Part shown: in pieces, positions 1 to 11,720 of the stretch | How positions within the stretch are numbered: position 1 is the first letter of the stretch | Layout: the number at the start of each line of letters is the position of its first letter | Source of the DNA: Undaria pinnatifida | Taxonomy: Eukaryota; Sar; Phaeophyceae; Laminariales; Alariaceae | Length of the DNA stretch: 64,000 nucleotides | Direction: 5' to 3' | Assembly: GCA_012845835.1 (NCBI GenBank) | Contig: JABAKD010000025.1 | Location: 20,685,423 to 20,749,422 of the forward strand | Notes under the pieces: model-generated | The model's database searches: none | Told to the model about the DNA's origin: nothing | Seen by the model: the letters and a program-made list of their open reading frames with translations, nothing else | Position numbers and translations under genes: made by a program

Positions 1-1631
1 TCATCCCGACACCGTATCTTACCCCACCGTGTGACTCGCTGCTTTGCTGGTTGGACTGCTGCTATCATGTCATAAATATACACCTCGAACGGATCGGTTG
101 GGTGATAACACACACCCCTATCCCACTCCTAGTGAAATACCGTATATATTAGTTCGATACCAGGTATTCCCCCGTCCTTGTCTCCTCTTGGAACTCTTTT
201 CTTTTTACGTGCTTCTAGTTTATCTGTTATTCTCCATCTTCTGTACAAGTACAGGCTCCCCTACCGCTCCTATTTTTTATAACGCTGTGGTCTGTTGACT
301 CTCTATTATTGTTGTAGTTTGTGCCAGTGATCCGTAGTTCATAATACCGCTGCGTATACCTGTACTTCCGTTTCCTTACTAATTTTTCCGTTTTCTGCCA
401 CTATAGTCTAATCAGACATGAAAATTTGAGCTTTGTCTCCCTTTTGTGTGCATCGTCTATTAATAGTCTATTCTGGCTCTGGATTCTGCCCTCTTATCGT
501 TCAACGTCGTCGTCTTGTTATTTCTAGAGGAAATTCAACATCTACTGCCCCATTCGTATTACTTGTTACTTCCCCCTGTATTGACCAACGTTATCACCCG
601 GGTTGGTTGCTTTCTAAATCCTTGAATTACGGTCTCCCAACAATGGTATTAACTTCTCCTTGTCTTTTGCACTTAATTATTATGTACGTCGCAGCTACCT
701 CTCCGAGCTTTCTCTTTATCTCTTGTAATCACCACACTCTTCAATTCTGGGGGTATACGCAGACGGCTTTCGTGTAGGGGGGCGGCCAGTCAAGGGGTTG
801 AACCGTAGGATATGGGATTGAATCAAGGGTCGCTAAGGGTCAGGATAGAGATAAGTCAGTAAGTAGTGGGGTAACGTGTATCGCAACGCGCTACGAACTC
901 CATCTTACTTTGTTTGGTCATTGTAAACGGCGCAGTACATTGGTAGGAGAGGTTCTGCATGTGCGCGTTTGGTCCACGCACATCACGAAATATCTTGTTC
1001 TGGTCGCTAATATCATCTCCGCCCTCGAGAGAGAATGGAAGGAAAGAGGCATATCCCCGGCCCCCTGCGTACCTTTCCACACATGCGTGTACCTTCGTCA
1101 AAACCGCAACAGACCCGCCTCGCAGGCTACCCCGAAACCAGTCTACACTCCTCAAGTGTCACTTTTCCGTCCGAGTCCTATGATTTTTTGTTCCACACTC
1201 ACCTTGTCTTTTGTCCCGACTTTTCATCGTACCCCATCCCCCCTCCTACTGGACACAGTGTTTTAAAAGTATTAGTACTACGCTCGTTGCAAGATGTTGT
1301 CAAACGTGAAACCGGCATCAAGAGGGAGATGGACCAAATATATCTTATAAAAGCAACCGGTCGGTGTAGGTATAAAACCGTGTGTTTTCCCCCTCTATGC
1401 AGCGGCGTGTTTCTTGAGGGCGAGTTCACGACTGCAGTAATAAACCCCTTCCGATATAGTCGACCGCTCGTCGCGTCTTCCTGCTCTCGCGGCGGCGCTG
1501 TTGGCTGATGGCAGTTTTCGATCTTGTTTTTTTTGTTGTTTTTTTTGCCACACCACTGCAAAAACGTGCGTTCTCTATACCCAAGAAGTTGGTTCCCCAA
1601 AGGGTATTGTCATTATCAAGCAGGGGGGGGC
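1..1631. other. Non-coding stretch, no gene seen
   Basis: Pyrimidine-rich in its first 800 bases. Short open frames overlap on both strands without protein character. One exact TACCAGGTA is at 158-166. Confidence 0.5.
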
Positions 1632-2476
1632 TGATTCTACGACAGCCCTCCCCCAAAACCAGCGTTTTCCTTTATTTTAACGGACGTTTTCTTGGCTGCT
1701 CGTCACGGAGGAAGGATGCCATGACGAAACAAAACTTCGTCGCATATTTTCTTGCTTGCAAAAGGACCGTCGAACGATGACGTCGGGGCAGCAAGGGTAC
1801 GCCGCATTTCAGGAGATATGGCCGGGAGCTGGTTTCAAAACCGGCGATTTCGTTAGAGAAAAGTTGGGGGGGGCTACCATAGAACGACTCGGGGTTACCT
1901 TTTTTTGACGCATGGTTCTCGTTTGTACCACGAGGCGATGGGATTTTTGATCCGGGGTATACAAGAGCAGTTTTGTTTTTCACCCCCAATCGTCTTTTTT
2001 TTCGAGAGGTCTTTGACCCTCCGGGGTATACAAGAGCAGTTTTGTTTTTGTCTTTTTTTTCGAGAGGTCTTTGACCCTTTTTTTAGAACCCCCAAACCCC
2101 TCCCTATACTAAATCCAAGTACTTTTCCCCCCGAAACTGGTTTCCAGTTGTAAAGGGGTTAATTAAGCTCCGAAATGGAGGAACCTCGCAGAAGTAAAAA
2201 GTGATGCACCTCTGGCTGATTCTACGATCTAGAGCCCCCCACAAAACCAGCGATTTTCTTTAATGAAGGCTTCACGACTGCTCGGCACGGGGAATAGAAT
2301 GTCATGAAAAACGTGATCTTCGTATATTTTCACGTTTGCACAAGGACTATCGAACGATGGCCGTCGGGATGGCAAGGAAGGATCGCCGTATATATCAATC
2401 AGGAGATACCACCGGGATCTGGCTTCAAAACCGGCGATTTCGTTAAATAAATGTTGGGGGGGAGGGGGGGGGGGGG

Positions 2477-2511
<35 letters not shown>

Positions 2512-2540
2512 GGGGCCACCGTAGAACGACTCGGCTAGAC
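1632..2540. repeat. Two direct copies of a degenerate 250-300 base repeat
   Basis: Copy one is about 1632-1895 and copy two about 2216-2535. Both run CTGATTCTACGA..., AAAACCAGCG, GTCGAACGATG-like, TTCAAAACCGGCGATTTCGT, a G tract, then TAGAACGACTCGG. In copy two the G tract has grown to more than 50 bases (2455-2512). Related blocks recur at 18060-18130 (inverted) and 18470-18560. Confidence 0.65.
1952..2078. repeat. Tandem duplication, 69 and 58 base units
   Basis: CCGGGGTATACAAGAGCAGT and TTCGAGAGGTCTTTGACCCT occur in both 1952-2020 and 2021-2078; the first unit has about 11 extra bases in the middle. Confidence 0.9.
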
Positions 2541-2568
2541 GGTATAGCTCGTGTGAAATTAAAGGTGG

Positions 2569-2825
2569 GAGACACTGAGTGCCCCCTGCAGGTCTGCCAA
2601 TTGAGCAGGTCCTCGGAGAGTACTCACTTTCGTTCCTTCGTAGAGATGTAGCTTTATTCGTTTCCACCAGAGCCCGGGATAGCTTCTGAGATCGGAGGCG
2701 CGTGCCTCCGATCTACTTCCTAACTTCCCCGAATATAAACCGCCAACCTTATCATACGAAACCCATCCAAATGATCTCAAATTCGGATACCTACAGGCCT
2801 TTCGAGGCCGTATCTTAACACTCGG
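2569..2825 (+). repeat. Dispersed repeat of about 250 bases, partner at 50029-50278
   Basis: This matches the reverse complement of 50029-50278: CCCCTGCAGGTCTGCC, GAGTACTCACTT, AGCTTTATTCG, CTTCTGAGAT, CCTCCGATCTA, ATCATACGAA and GAGGCCGTA.CTTAACACT. It encodes nothing recognisable. Confidence 0.75.
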
Positions 2826-2829
2826 GGTT

Positions 2830-5800
2830 ATGTTGTTTTACCCCCTTTTGGGCACTTTTTTTTTTCAGTGGCTCGGTGTCACACGCGCGAGTGACCCACC
2901 CCCCTTTTCTTCACGGGTCACAGGCTTTCGCTCTCTCGCTGCTGTTTTTAAACATTCTCGATGTTCATACTCGTACGGGGAAAGGGATATGGTTATGCTA
3001 CGCTGCACCAACAAAAATCGCCGAACGTGTTCTTGTTCAAGTCAGGTACGCAGCCACTCGCGCGAGCACGTTTAGTATGATAGCATGACAGAGCCATGAA
3101 TCCCACGGGGTAGGGCTGCAGCATCAGAAATCCCCCGAGCTCCCCACATTTGAGGAACTCAATATCTCACCCGAAAAATGACTTCGAGAAGGCATTCGGT
3201 CGCACAACCCGACCGAAGCTTCTAGAGTATGCCTTAGTTTCCAAAAATAAAATGTACTCGCGTGAAATTACTTCATCGACCCCGGCAGTTCCTCCCGTGA
3301 GGAACTCAATCGCCCAGGGGACCTTTTGGCGCAATCATACAACTGCAACCCCTACACCGTGGGATGACTCGACACATGATAGCCCATGCTACCCACAGGT
3401 TGTGAAAAGTGGGGGAAACCCCTAACCGCGGCCTTGGTCTAATATCGTACCCCACGCGTTGTTTAAACAAATATTTCGGCAAATACTGCTGTCAGGACGG
3501 GTGGTACAACTCGGCAGGGGGCGCGGTTACGAGGGGTCCCCCATTTAAGGCGACGGTGTGCTAGAAAGAGCAACATAGCAACACCGACTTGTTGGGGAAG
3601 GCCACCTTATTCATCCCAGGTTATTCATGAGAGCAGTCCCCCAGTCGTGGTCAAGCGATTTTGACCGCCTTATATCCGGATACCGCGTTATATCGGGATA
3701 CCGCACTATTGGGGGACCCCCCCAAAAAACCGTACCTGGTACGACGCACTTTTGGCTGAAGCATTTTCTGAACGACGGAGCTCCTCGGCCCAAATTCATC
3801 AGAATCACATCCTTTCGTTGCGGAAATATATATATATATATATATTGTTCATATACCTAAAGGCCATGGAGTTTTATCATTAGATTTCCAATTTTCAATT
3901 TTGCCAAAACCAGTTTTTGTGTGGGCGGTACCAGTACAGTGCTCCTCGAACGAACACCCTTGAAAGGAAATGGGCCCACCTCCATCGTGCTACCAGTAGA
4001 GCATGCGATAGGTAAGATGTATGTAGTAGAGAAATGCACACGGGACAAAGGCGCAACACACCAAGCAAAGCAGGGGCGCGCGACTTTCAGCCGAGATTCA
4101 TGCAAGATCAGTGAGACAAAAAGAAAACGATATGGATCATCAAACAAACGACATCTTCATCATTCTCGTTCCTCTTCTCGTCACTAAGAAACGGAAGAAG
4201 AATGAAGCAAGAACAAGAAAGAAAGATAAGAAATAAAGATATGAAAGAAAGATAAAGACGCCGAAGAAAAATCAAGAAGAAAATTAAATTGATCCGGACG
4301 ATAATTACGTAGTTAGTTTAGGTAAAACACACACGCACGCCGTACATATTACCCGGTACACACAAAACAAATATATAGTATGAGTGCAAGCTCCACACCA
4401 CCAATCCTGGAACAAATAACGGTGTCCGATCCGGCCGCCCCACCCCCGGCGCGGTCTCCCCCTAAAAAGACCTCGCTTGCTCGCTACCTCCCTCTCCAGA
4501 AACAAACGCTGCGCATACACCCTGGTCGTCTAACATACCTTTTTGAGAGTCCGTTCGTAAGAACATACATTTGAAGGTATACATATACGTAGTAGCGGCA
4601 CACAACCAAACCAAGCCAAGCCAACCGCGCCTAAAAAAGCGCGTGTCAGCTAGCCACCGTCCATAACATCTACTAAAAAATATCGATAGGCCCTACGTGT
4701 GCCAACCATTGGCCCGGCCGTTCCTCTCCTTCGTCGTGGCTCGTACCCCCCCCCCCCCCCCGCCCCCCTCCTCGCCCCTCCACCCCTCCCCTCCTCGCAC
4801 CTTCTAGTCCCCATTTTCAGAGCAAAACAGCACCTAACTGCTATGCTGTCGGATTGTTCGGGACGAGCGCCATGTTTTCGTATTTGCATCCCTCTGCGCG
4901 CTCAGCCGTTGTCCGCCCTCTCGCTACTTTTCCACAAGTTGAGAGTCAGACGTATCCCCCCCCTCTTAACAGCGGGAAAAACACTCCTTCCCCCCCTACA
5001 AGAAAAGGAGACTCATCATACCTACAAACAACAGCAACCATTATGGCCATCATCACCATGATTGTCATTTTAAACCATCATGATCATCGTCGCCGTCATC
5101 GCTGTCGCCATCATCACCACCATCAATCATCATTGCATAATAATCAGACGCTAAAAAGGAAAAAAAAAGGGACCGAACCAAAACCAATCAACCAATTATC
5201 CCCGACGGACGCCAGGAAATAAGAAATAACAACACAAAATGAAAAAACATAAATAAAACAAATAAGGGAACAAAAGTGGGGCAAGCGAGGAGCCAGTTAA
5301 ACGACGATGGCGGAGAGAAGAAACCACCCCCCCCTAGCGAAGGAAGATAACCGAGCACCAACAAGCCCCTCTCCTTAATGTCGTGACCTAGGTCGGGGAT
5401 GGTTTCTTGCGTCCGACACAAATGCCACACACATATATCCACGCAGTCCCCCCTCCCCTCCCCCCCCTCGAATTTGAACATGCTATATAGGAGACCCGTT
5501 TTCGTTGGCGCGCCAAGGCCTCTTTTATGCCTAAATATACTAGTTTTAGTGTGAGGGCGGTCAGTCACGGGGCCAATCTTCTGCCTACTAGCACATTTGC
5601 CCCAAGTGTGCGCAGCCTTCGTATAGTCCGCCGACACACACATGATTTGCCAACTTCCCCGGCATCGATTGTCTAACCCCGCAAAAAAGAAAAAAAGTTC
5701 ACTCCTGAAAATATGTCTGTAACACAACGAACAAGGACGCCATCGCACAAAGGGTAAGGCTGCCTAGAGCTAACGCCTGGTGGCCTAAAGTAGACTCGTA

Positions 5801-6290
5801 GTCTCGATACTACATGTCCATGCATCCCTTGAAGTGTCATAACACGCTCCCTACCTCCCTGGCTGCCTCACCACCCGCGCTCCTCCCCCCCTTTAAGGTT
5901 TCCATCGTTTACCCACGACACAGCCGATAAAACCACAACAAGGAGAACCAAAGGGGCCAAAAAAGCAAAACAAAATCAAGCCGAGCGCGGGTTCGAAGAC
6001 CGACCGACCGAACCGAGCAAGCACGCGAGCTGACTAGGTCTACACCAGCTCTAGCTATATCACCACCACCAATAGTTCTCGCACTGTCACCAGCAACAAC
6101 TCTCCCAGCAGTAGTAGCAATTCCAGCGGCAGCTTGAAACAGTTCTAGCAACAGCTCTAGCAACAACACAAGCAACGTCACCATCAGTAGCACTACCAAA
6201 AAAAGCACCCAAGGCCACCGAGCGAGCAACCATCATGATCGATCAATCGATCACTTGCGCACGCATCCACGGAATGCTTACGAGAGCGCC
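2830..6290. other. Non-coding stretch with scattered short frames
   Basis: A Met-started frame at 4380-4574 (MSASSTPPILEQITVSDPAA) has ordinary composition at first and could be a first exon, but no partner exon was found. Short C tracts and (TA)n at 3827-3845 are present. TACCTGGTA is at 3733. Confidence 0.4.
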
Positions 6291-6297
6291 ACCAGCT

Positions 6298-6368
6298 ACA
6301 ACAGCCACACCAGCAGCAGCAGCCGCCGCCGCAGCCGCCGCCGCAGCCGCCGCAGCAGCAGCCACCAC

Positions 6369-6399
<31 letters not shown>

Positions 6400-6420
6400 G
6401 CAGTAGCAGCAGCGAACCGC
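6298..6420 (+). repeat. (GCC/GCA)n trinucleotide repeat
   Basis: AGCAGC, GCCGCC and CACAGCC triplets. Open in all frames on both strands, giving poly-Ala, poly-Ser/Arg and poly-Gly/Cys shadows. No flanking protein-like sequence, so no gene is called. Confidence 0.9.
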
Positions 6421-7189
6421 CACAACAGTCCGCTTCCCTCCCTCCTTCGTGAACCGATACTATCAATTATCGTGTTCAAGACGTCTCTTGTCACAGCAGC
6501 AAAAACAAAGCAGCAGTCCTCGTGGCACATGCAAAATAAGCAAAGGTACGACGCCGACACCACCACCAAAAAAAAGCAGCAGCTAACCCCCCCCCGTCCC
6601 CGTCCCCGTCGCCTAGACCCCCCCCCCTCTAAAGCGGGTCACATTCCACCCTCAAGCCTTGCCCCATAATAAGGGGCACAATCGGAACAGGCCATCATGC
6701 AAAAAAAGTACTGCCAAAAATACTGAATAATAAAAAAAAAGGTGAGCGAATGTTCTCGAACCACCCCTGCTCGTAAACCTAAACCTAAAAAAAAAGCAGT
6801 GCGGTGCGTGTGAAGTCGGAATAACGAAATCATGCGTGCGAAATCGTGCGAAACCGCTGACAACCGTGTGCACGCAACAGACAACACAAGCATGCACCCT
6901 ACGCCCCCCCCCCCCGCCTCGCACCCCTCCCCCGCCCCGCCTCGTCCCACCCCGTCCTAGACCGGTACCGCACAGCGGCATAAACAGGGAAAGTGCCACG
7001 GGTCATTTTCAGGCGGGGGGGGGGGGGGGGGGCGGGCGGGCGGTCAGTGGGCCAAAATAACACGCTGTCTACTCTACTACTACTGATGTTGCTGATCCCA
7101 CGGATAGGGTGCGGTTTCGCTCATCTCCGCTTTGCTCTACGCTGCTCTCTTACCTACCGCGCCGCAAGTGTGTGCTTTCGTTGTCCTGC

Positions 7190-7500
7190 CAAAACTTTGA
7201 ATTTATGTCCGCTTGAACTCCTACGTAACTTAAATTCCGTCAATTTGGACTCTTGCCAGCTTGAAGTTCTACCAAATTCCCGCCATCTTTCAAGTCTCGC
7301 CAGGCCGCAACTCCAGCCAACTTCAACTCCTGACAGTGAGTGTTGAGTGAGTGATTGATTGATTCCGCCAACTTTTTCGCATCCTGCCTAGCTCAACGTC
7401 CGCCTACTTCAGCACCTGCCTACTTCACCTTGAAGTTGGAACTTCAACTTGAAGTGCTAACATCAACTCGAAGCACCAACTCCAACTCGGAGGTCAACGT
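7190..7500 (+). repeat. Degenerate CTTGAAGTTCTACC-type minisatellite
   Basis: Units of 13 to 17 bases such as CCGCTTGAACTCCTACG, CAGCTTGAAGTTCTACC and CCAACTTCAACTCCTGAC recur. No protein-like frame. Confidence 0.6.
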
Positions 7501-8039
7501 CATTCGATACGACAGCTCAGCCTCCCCGCTAACCCTCCCCCACCCGCAAAATAAGGAAAGAAAACCGCCAAGCGCATACATTCACGTATACAAAGGCAGG
7601 TGATGCAGGCGGCAACGTTTAATGCACGCGGCAACGTCCTTGTAACCAATTAACGCCTCCCAGTCGGAGCGAAAAAAAAAAACACACACACAACAGCGGG
7701 GGCATTAAAGAAAAAAGGCATGCCTCACGGCATACCAGGAGGGAAGGGTTTTGTAGCAGGGCTGATCCTCCATAGCAAGCACCGAAATAGGGGGGGAGGG
7801 GGGGAGCGGGGGGGGGGTGAGGCGGACCGAACTGAGCCAAAAAACGAAAAAAAGGAGAAAAAAGACAGCGCCACCTCCACCCTCACCCGACCCGCCCTAC
7901 CCGCCCGATCCGACCCGCGACGAGTGATCCAATCCGTGAAAAAAACATGCACAAAAAAAATCGGTGCGGTCCGGTCCGTCTACCACCCAACACACACTGC
8001 ACACTGATTTTTGACTTGAGGTCGGCAAAATACGGGCTA

Positions 8040-8225
8040 CACTAAACGACCAAGATTATAGTACTATATACCAGGTAGGTAGCTAGACTAGGCGACTGGT
8101 GGACTAGACTATGTTAGACTAGATAGACTCTAGACTAGTAGATTATACTAGACGACTACATCGTAGCTTCTTGCCCGGTAGCTTTTATAGCTTTTAGCTT
8201 TAGCTAGCTAGGTAGACGAGATGAG
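8040..8225. repeat. CTAG-rich degenerate repeat
   Basis: TAGACTAG and GTAGCTTTTAGC motifs recur irregularly. Non-coding. Confidence 0.6.
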
Positions 8226-8752
8226 ACCACACGACCCCCCCTCCCTCTCTCCGCGCTTCAAAATTTGAGCTTGGAGCTTGTGTGTGCGACTGGTACGAGC
8301 AAAGCACGACCCAACTCAACACAAAAAAAAACAACAAAGAAAAACAGGGAAACACAAAACAAAACAGAAAATCAGAAGACAGAGGATAAACGCCAAAAAA
8401 GGAACATAAAAAAAAGCACAGAAGAGAGACGGGAAATGCAGACGAAAAACGCCTATTATACGTACTGCAGCACTGCAGCAACAGCAGCGGCGTCTTCTTC
8501 TGGGAGCGCCCACGGAAAGCCGTAAACTATTATCGCGCCTCGTTCTCTATTCCCCCCATCTCTCTCCCCTTCTCTTTTTCCTCTTTCTCTTTTCGTCCCT
8601 CCTTCCGTCACTCTTTTTCCTTTCTGTCTCACCCTCCTTCCCCTCCTGTCAAACCCTTCGTCTCTCCATTCTATCCTTTTCGCTCCCATTTTCCCCCGAT
8701 CTCAAGACGCTTTTCAAAGACAGGAACGGCTACCGAAAAATAGAAAACAAAA

Positions 8753-9050
8753 TAACGACAGCGACAACGACAATTGCTACTAGTAATATTATATCATATC
8801 ATATCACATCATACAATATCATATCATGTACCATAGCATACCTACAAGGGGCAAATATCACACCATATCCCCCCCCAGCGGCCGTATGTTCAAAAAATCG
8901 TAAATAAAATAACGACAGCGACAACGACAATTGCTACTAATAATATCATATCATATCATATCATATCATACAATATCATATCATGTACCATAGCATACCT
9001 ACAACAAGGGGCAAATATCACACCATATCCCCCCCCTGCGGCCGTATGTG
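8753..9050. repeat. Tandem duplication of the 3' end of the DHHC gene
   Basis: Bases 8753-8891 and 8910-9050 are near-identical (AAAATAACGACAGCGACAAC, an ATATC pentamer run, CATGTACCATAGCATACCTA, AAATATCACACCATATCCCC and GCGGCCGTATGT). The right-hand copy contains the stop codon and last codons of the palmitoyltransferase; the left-hand copy repeats them downstream. Confidence 0.9.
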
Positions 9051-11683
9051 TTCTTGCAGCTGGTTGTAGGCATCAACTGCGTAGTTGACGTCTGCGGAGA
9101 AGTCCTGGCTGCTGGCGAAGTCGCGCATGTCCGGCAAAAGGCTGCATTCATTCGCGAGCGAACAACAAAGGGAGAAGAAACGACGGCGGCGGCGCAATCA
9201 GCAATCAATTACAAGGGCGGCGTGGCGACGCAATAGTAAGGGATACTTGCCAATCAGTTAGCTATCCCACATAGTATCAGTCCAGTACATGTCGATATTG
9301 CTTCCAATATTTGTGCGGGTCCTTTGTGGGTTTCTTAAGCGTAAGCCCTAGCAACGAGAGCTTGTGGGCGCGCGTCAGCGACCCCCCCGTCGCCCCCCCC
9401 CCCCGTCCCCAACAAACGCACCTTGGAGGCTGCGTCCACACCAACGCTGCCCCCACCCCCCCCCGCCCCGCCTCCATGTGGTGCTCCGTCTCGAAATGGA
9501 TGCGTGGTTCAATGGTCAAAAGACGAAGGCAAACAAAAAAATGAGTACGCCCCCCCCCCCACCCCCTCGCTCTATCTGGTGCTCCGTCTCGAAAGGTGCG
9601 AGGTTCAACGGCCAAACGATCAAGGCAAGCAAAATGAGCACAGTCCCCCGTCCGCCCCCCCCCACCCCCCCACCCAAACGCACCTTGGTGGCTGCGGCCC
9701 ACACCAAAGCTGGCCGCAGTTAGGGACGAACGATCGGTGCGGCACGTTACCCCTCCGCTTCTCCCCTCTGAGGTACTCGTTGGTCGTCTGCCCCTTGGAG
9801 AGGAGGTACGTGTGGAAGCACAGCAAGGCTCCCACCAGCACCGTTATCATCGCCGTCCACAGCCCCAGCGCAGGACTCACGAAACGGCTACCACTGTATA
9901 CAGACAAGACCAACAAATAAATAATATCGATCGAACGAGTGGGTGTGAGGTGACGGGTGTGTGGGGTGCGTGGTGGTGGGGTGGGGGCGGGGTTGAGATG
10001 GGTGGGGAGGGTCGAGTGGGGAGGGGGGGGCGGGGGGGGTAGTCTGCAGCTCCATTGACATGGACAGCAGCGGGCCATATGAAAAAAAGAAAAGCTTTCG
10101 AGCAGCACAAACAACGAACAAGAGCATTGTTGATTCAAGTCGAGCCAAGCCAAGCCAACCAAGTCGATCCAAACCAAGCCAAGCCAAACCAAACCAACGC
10201 AAGCCAAAGCAAAGCCAGGCCAGGCCAGGCCAAGCCAAGCCAAGCCAAAGCCAAAGCCAAACCAACTCAAAGCCGAGAAAGTTAAAGCAGGGACCAACGC
10301 GCGAAAGGCGGAGCGGGTTAAAACAAGTCGCGGCGTGTTGAACTAATCCCAAAGCAACGCAACCTATAACCAGGCAAAACCAAACCAAGCCCGAGCAACA
10401 CAACCCAAGGCCAAAGTCAAATCAAGCCAAACCCAGGTGAGACAGGGCGAGAGCTTGAAGAGCGAGAAATTTAAGAGCGAGAGATTGGAGAGCGAGCGAT
10501 GGAAGGACGAGAAACAGAGCGGGCGAGAGGGAGCGAGAGTCCAAGCAAAACAAAACAATAATTGAAACCATTTCGTCAAAGCCCAAAAACTACTACTCAC
10601 GGCATGTGGAAAGAATCCGTCAACGTGTCCGGACCGATGTGCACCGTTCGAGTCAACACGTGGAGCACGCTCAGCGTGCAAACAAACGACGAACTGACGG
10701 TGACCAGGATGATGAAGGCCATGAACGCGCGGTAGTTACGAGCACCGACGCAGTTCCCAGTCCTGCGCAGGAACACCATGCCGCAAGGCGGACATGAGGG
10801 ATGGGCGGGATGGAGGATGTTTGGGGACGGGGGCCGGGGACGAGGGCATGTGGGGTTGAGAGTCGGGGACAAGGGGGTTGGGGGATGGGGGTGGTGGGGG
10901 GCGGGGGGCATGATCGATGGGGGAGGGGAGGGGGAACGTTACACATACACACGGACACGCTGACACCGATGCGCTTGCTGTACGCCCGTACAAAAACAGC
11001 AGCATACAAACGAGTTGACAAGCAAGCAAGCGCTTCAAGCACAACACAGACACAAAACGCGCGTTTCTCCCTCTGTCGATCGTTACTCCTCCCTCTTCCC
11101 CTTTTTCTGACTCTCCCCGCGTACGCCCCTCCCCCCTCCGCCCTCCTCCTATTGGCCGCCTGTCCATCTCCCTCCTCCCCTCCCAAAAAAAAATTATTGC
11201 GGGGCATGATATATCTCACCAGGGGCAGTGGTGGTCAAAGGTATGCACGCAGTTGTTGCAGTGCTTGCAGTGCTTCGTTCGAGGCGGCCGGACGATATGG
11301 CACGTGATGCAGTAACTCAGCTGATCCCGCACATCTTCTGGGATGGAGTCCGGTAGCCCGGACGCCGCTCGCCGAGGGATGATCCCTATCCCGATGGGGG
11401 GGGGAGGGGGAGGGGGGAGAGAAGAAGTGAAGGGGTGCGAGTAGGCTGCTAATCATGGAAGTCCGAAAGAACATGTAGGCAGGCACACAGGCAGCTATAA
11501 GGTATTGACAAATGACAGACAATTTGCGAACGGTTGAGACATTTAGTCTTAGACAACGTGTATTCATGACGCATACAGCAACAGGGTCAGGGCACCCCAA
11601 ATACTTGATCTCTCGCTTGTACCCCCCCCTTCTGCTGCCCTCGCCATGCGTACATATACAGCAAGGCCTCCGTCTCCAAAAAC

Positions 11684-11720
<37 letters not shown>

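Noticed and set aside
6193-6669. Poly-Ala and poly-Gly/Cys frames of up to 144 codons
   Set aside because: Trinucleotide repeat read in several frames on both strands, with no ordinary protein sequence around it.
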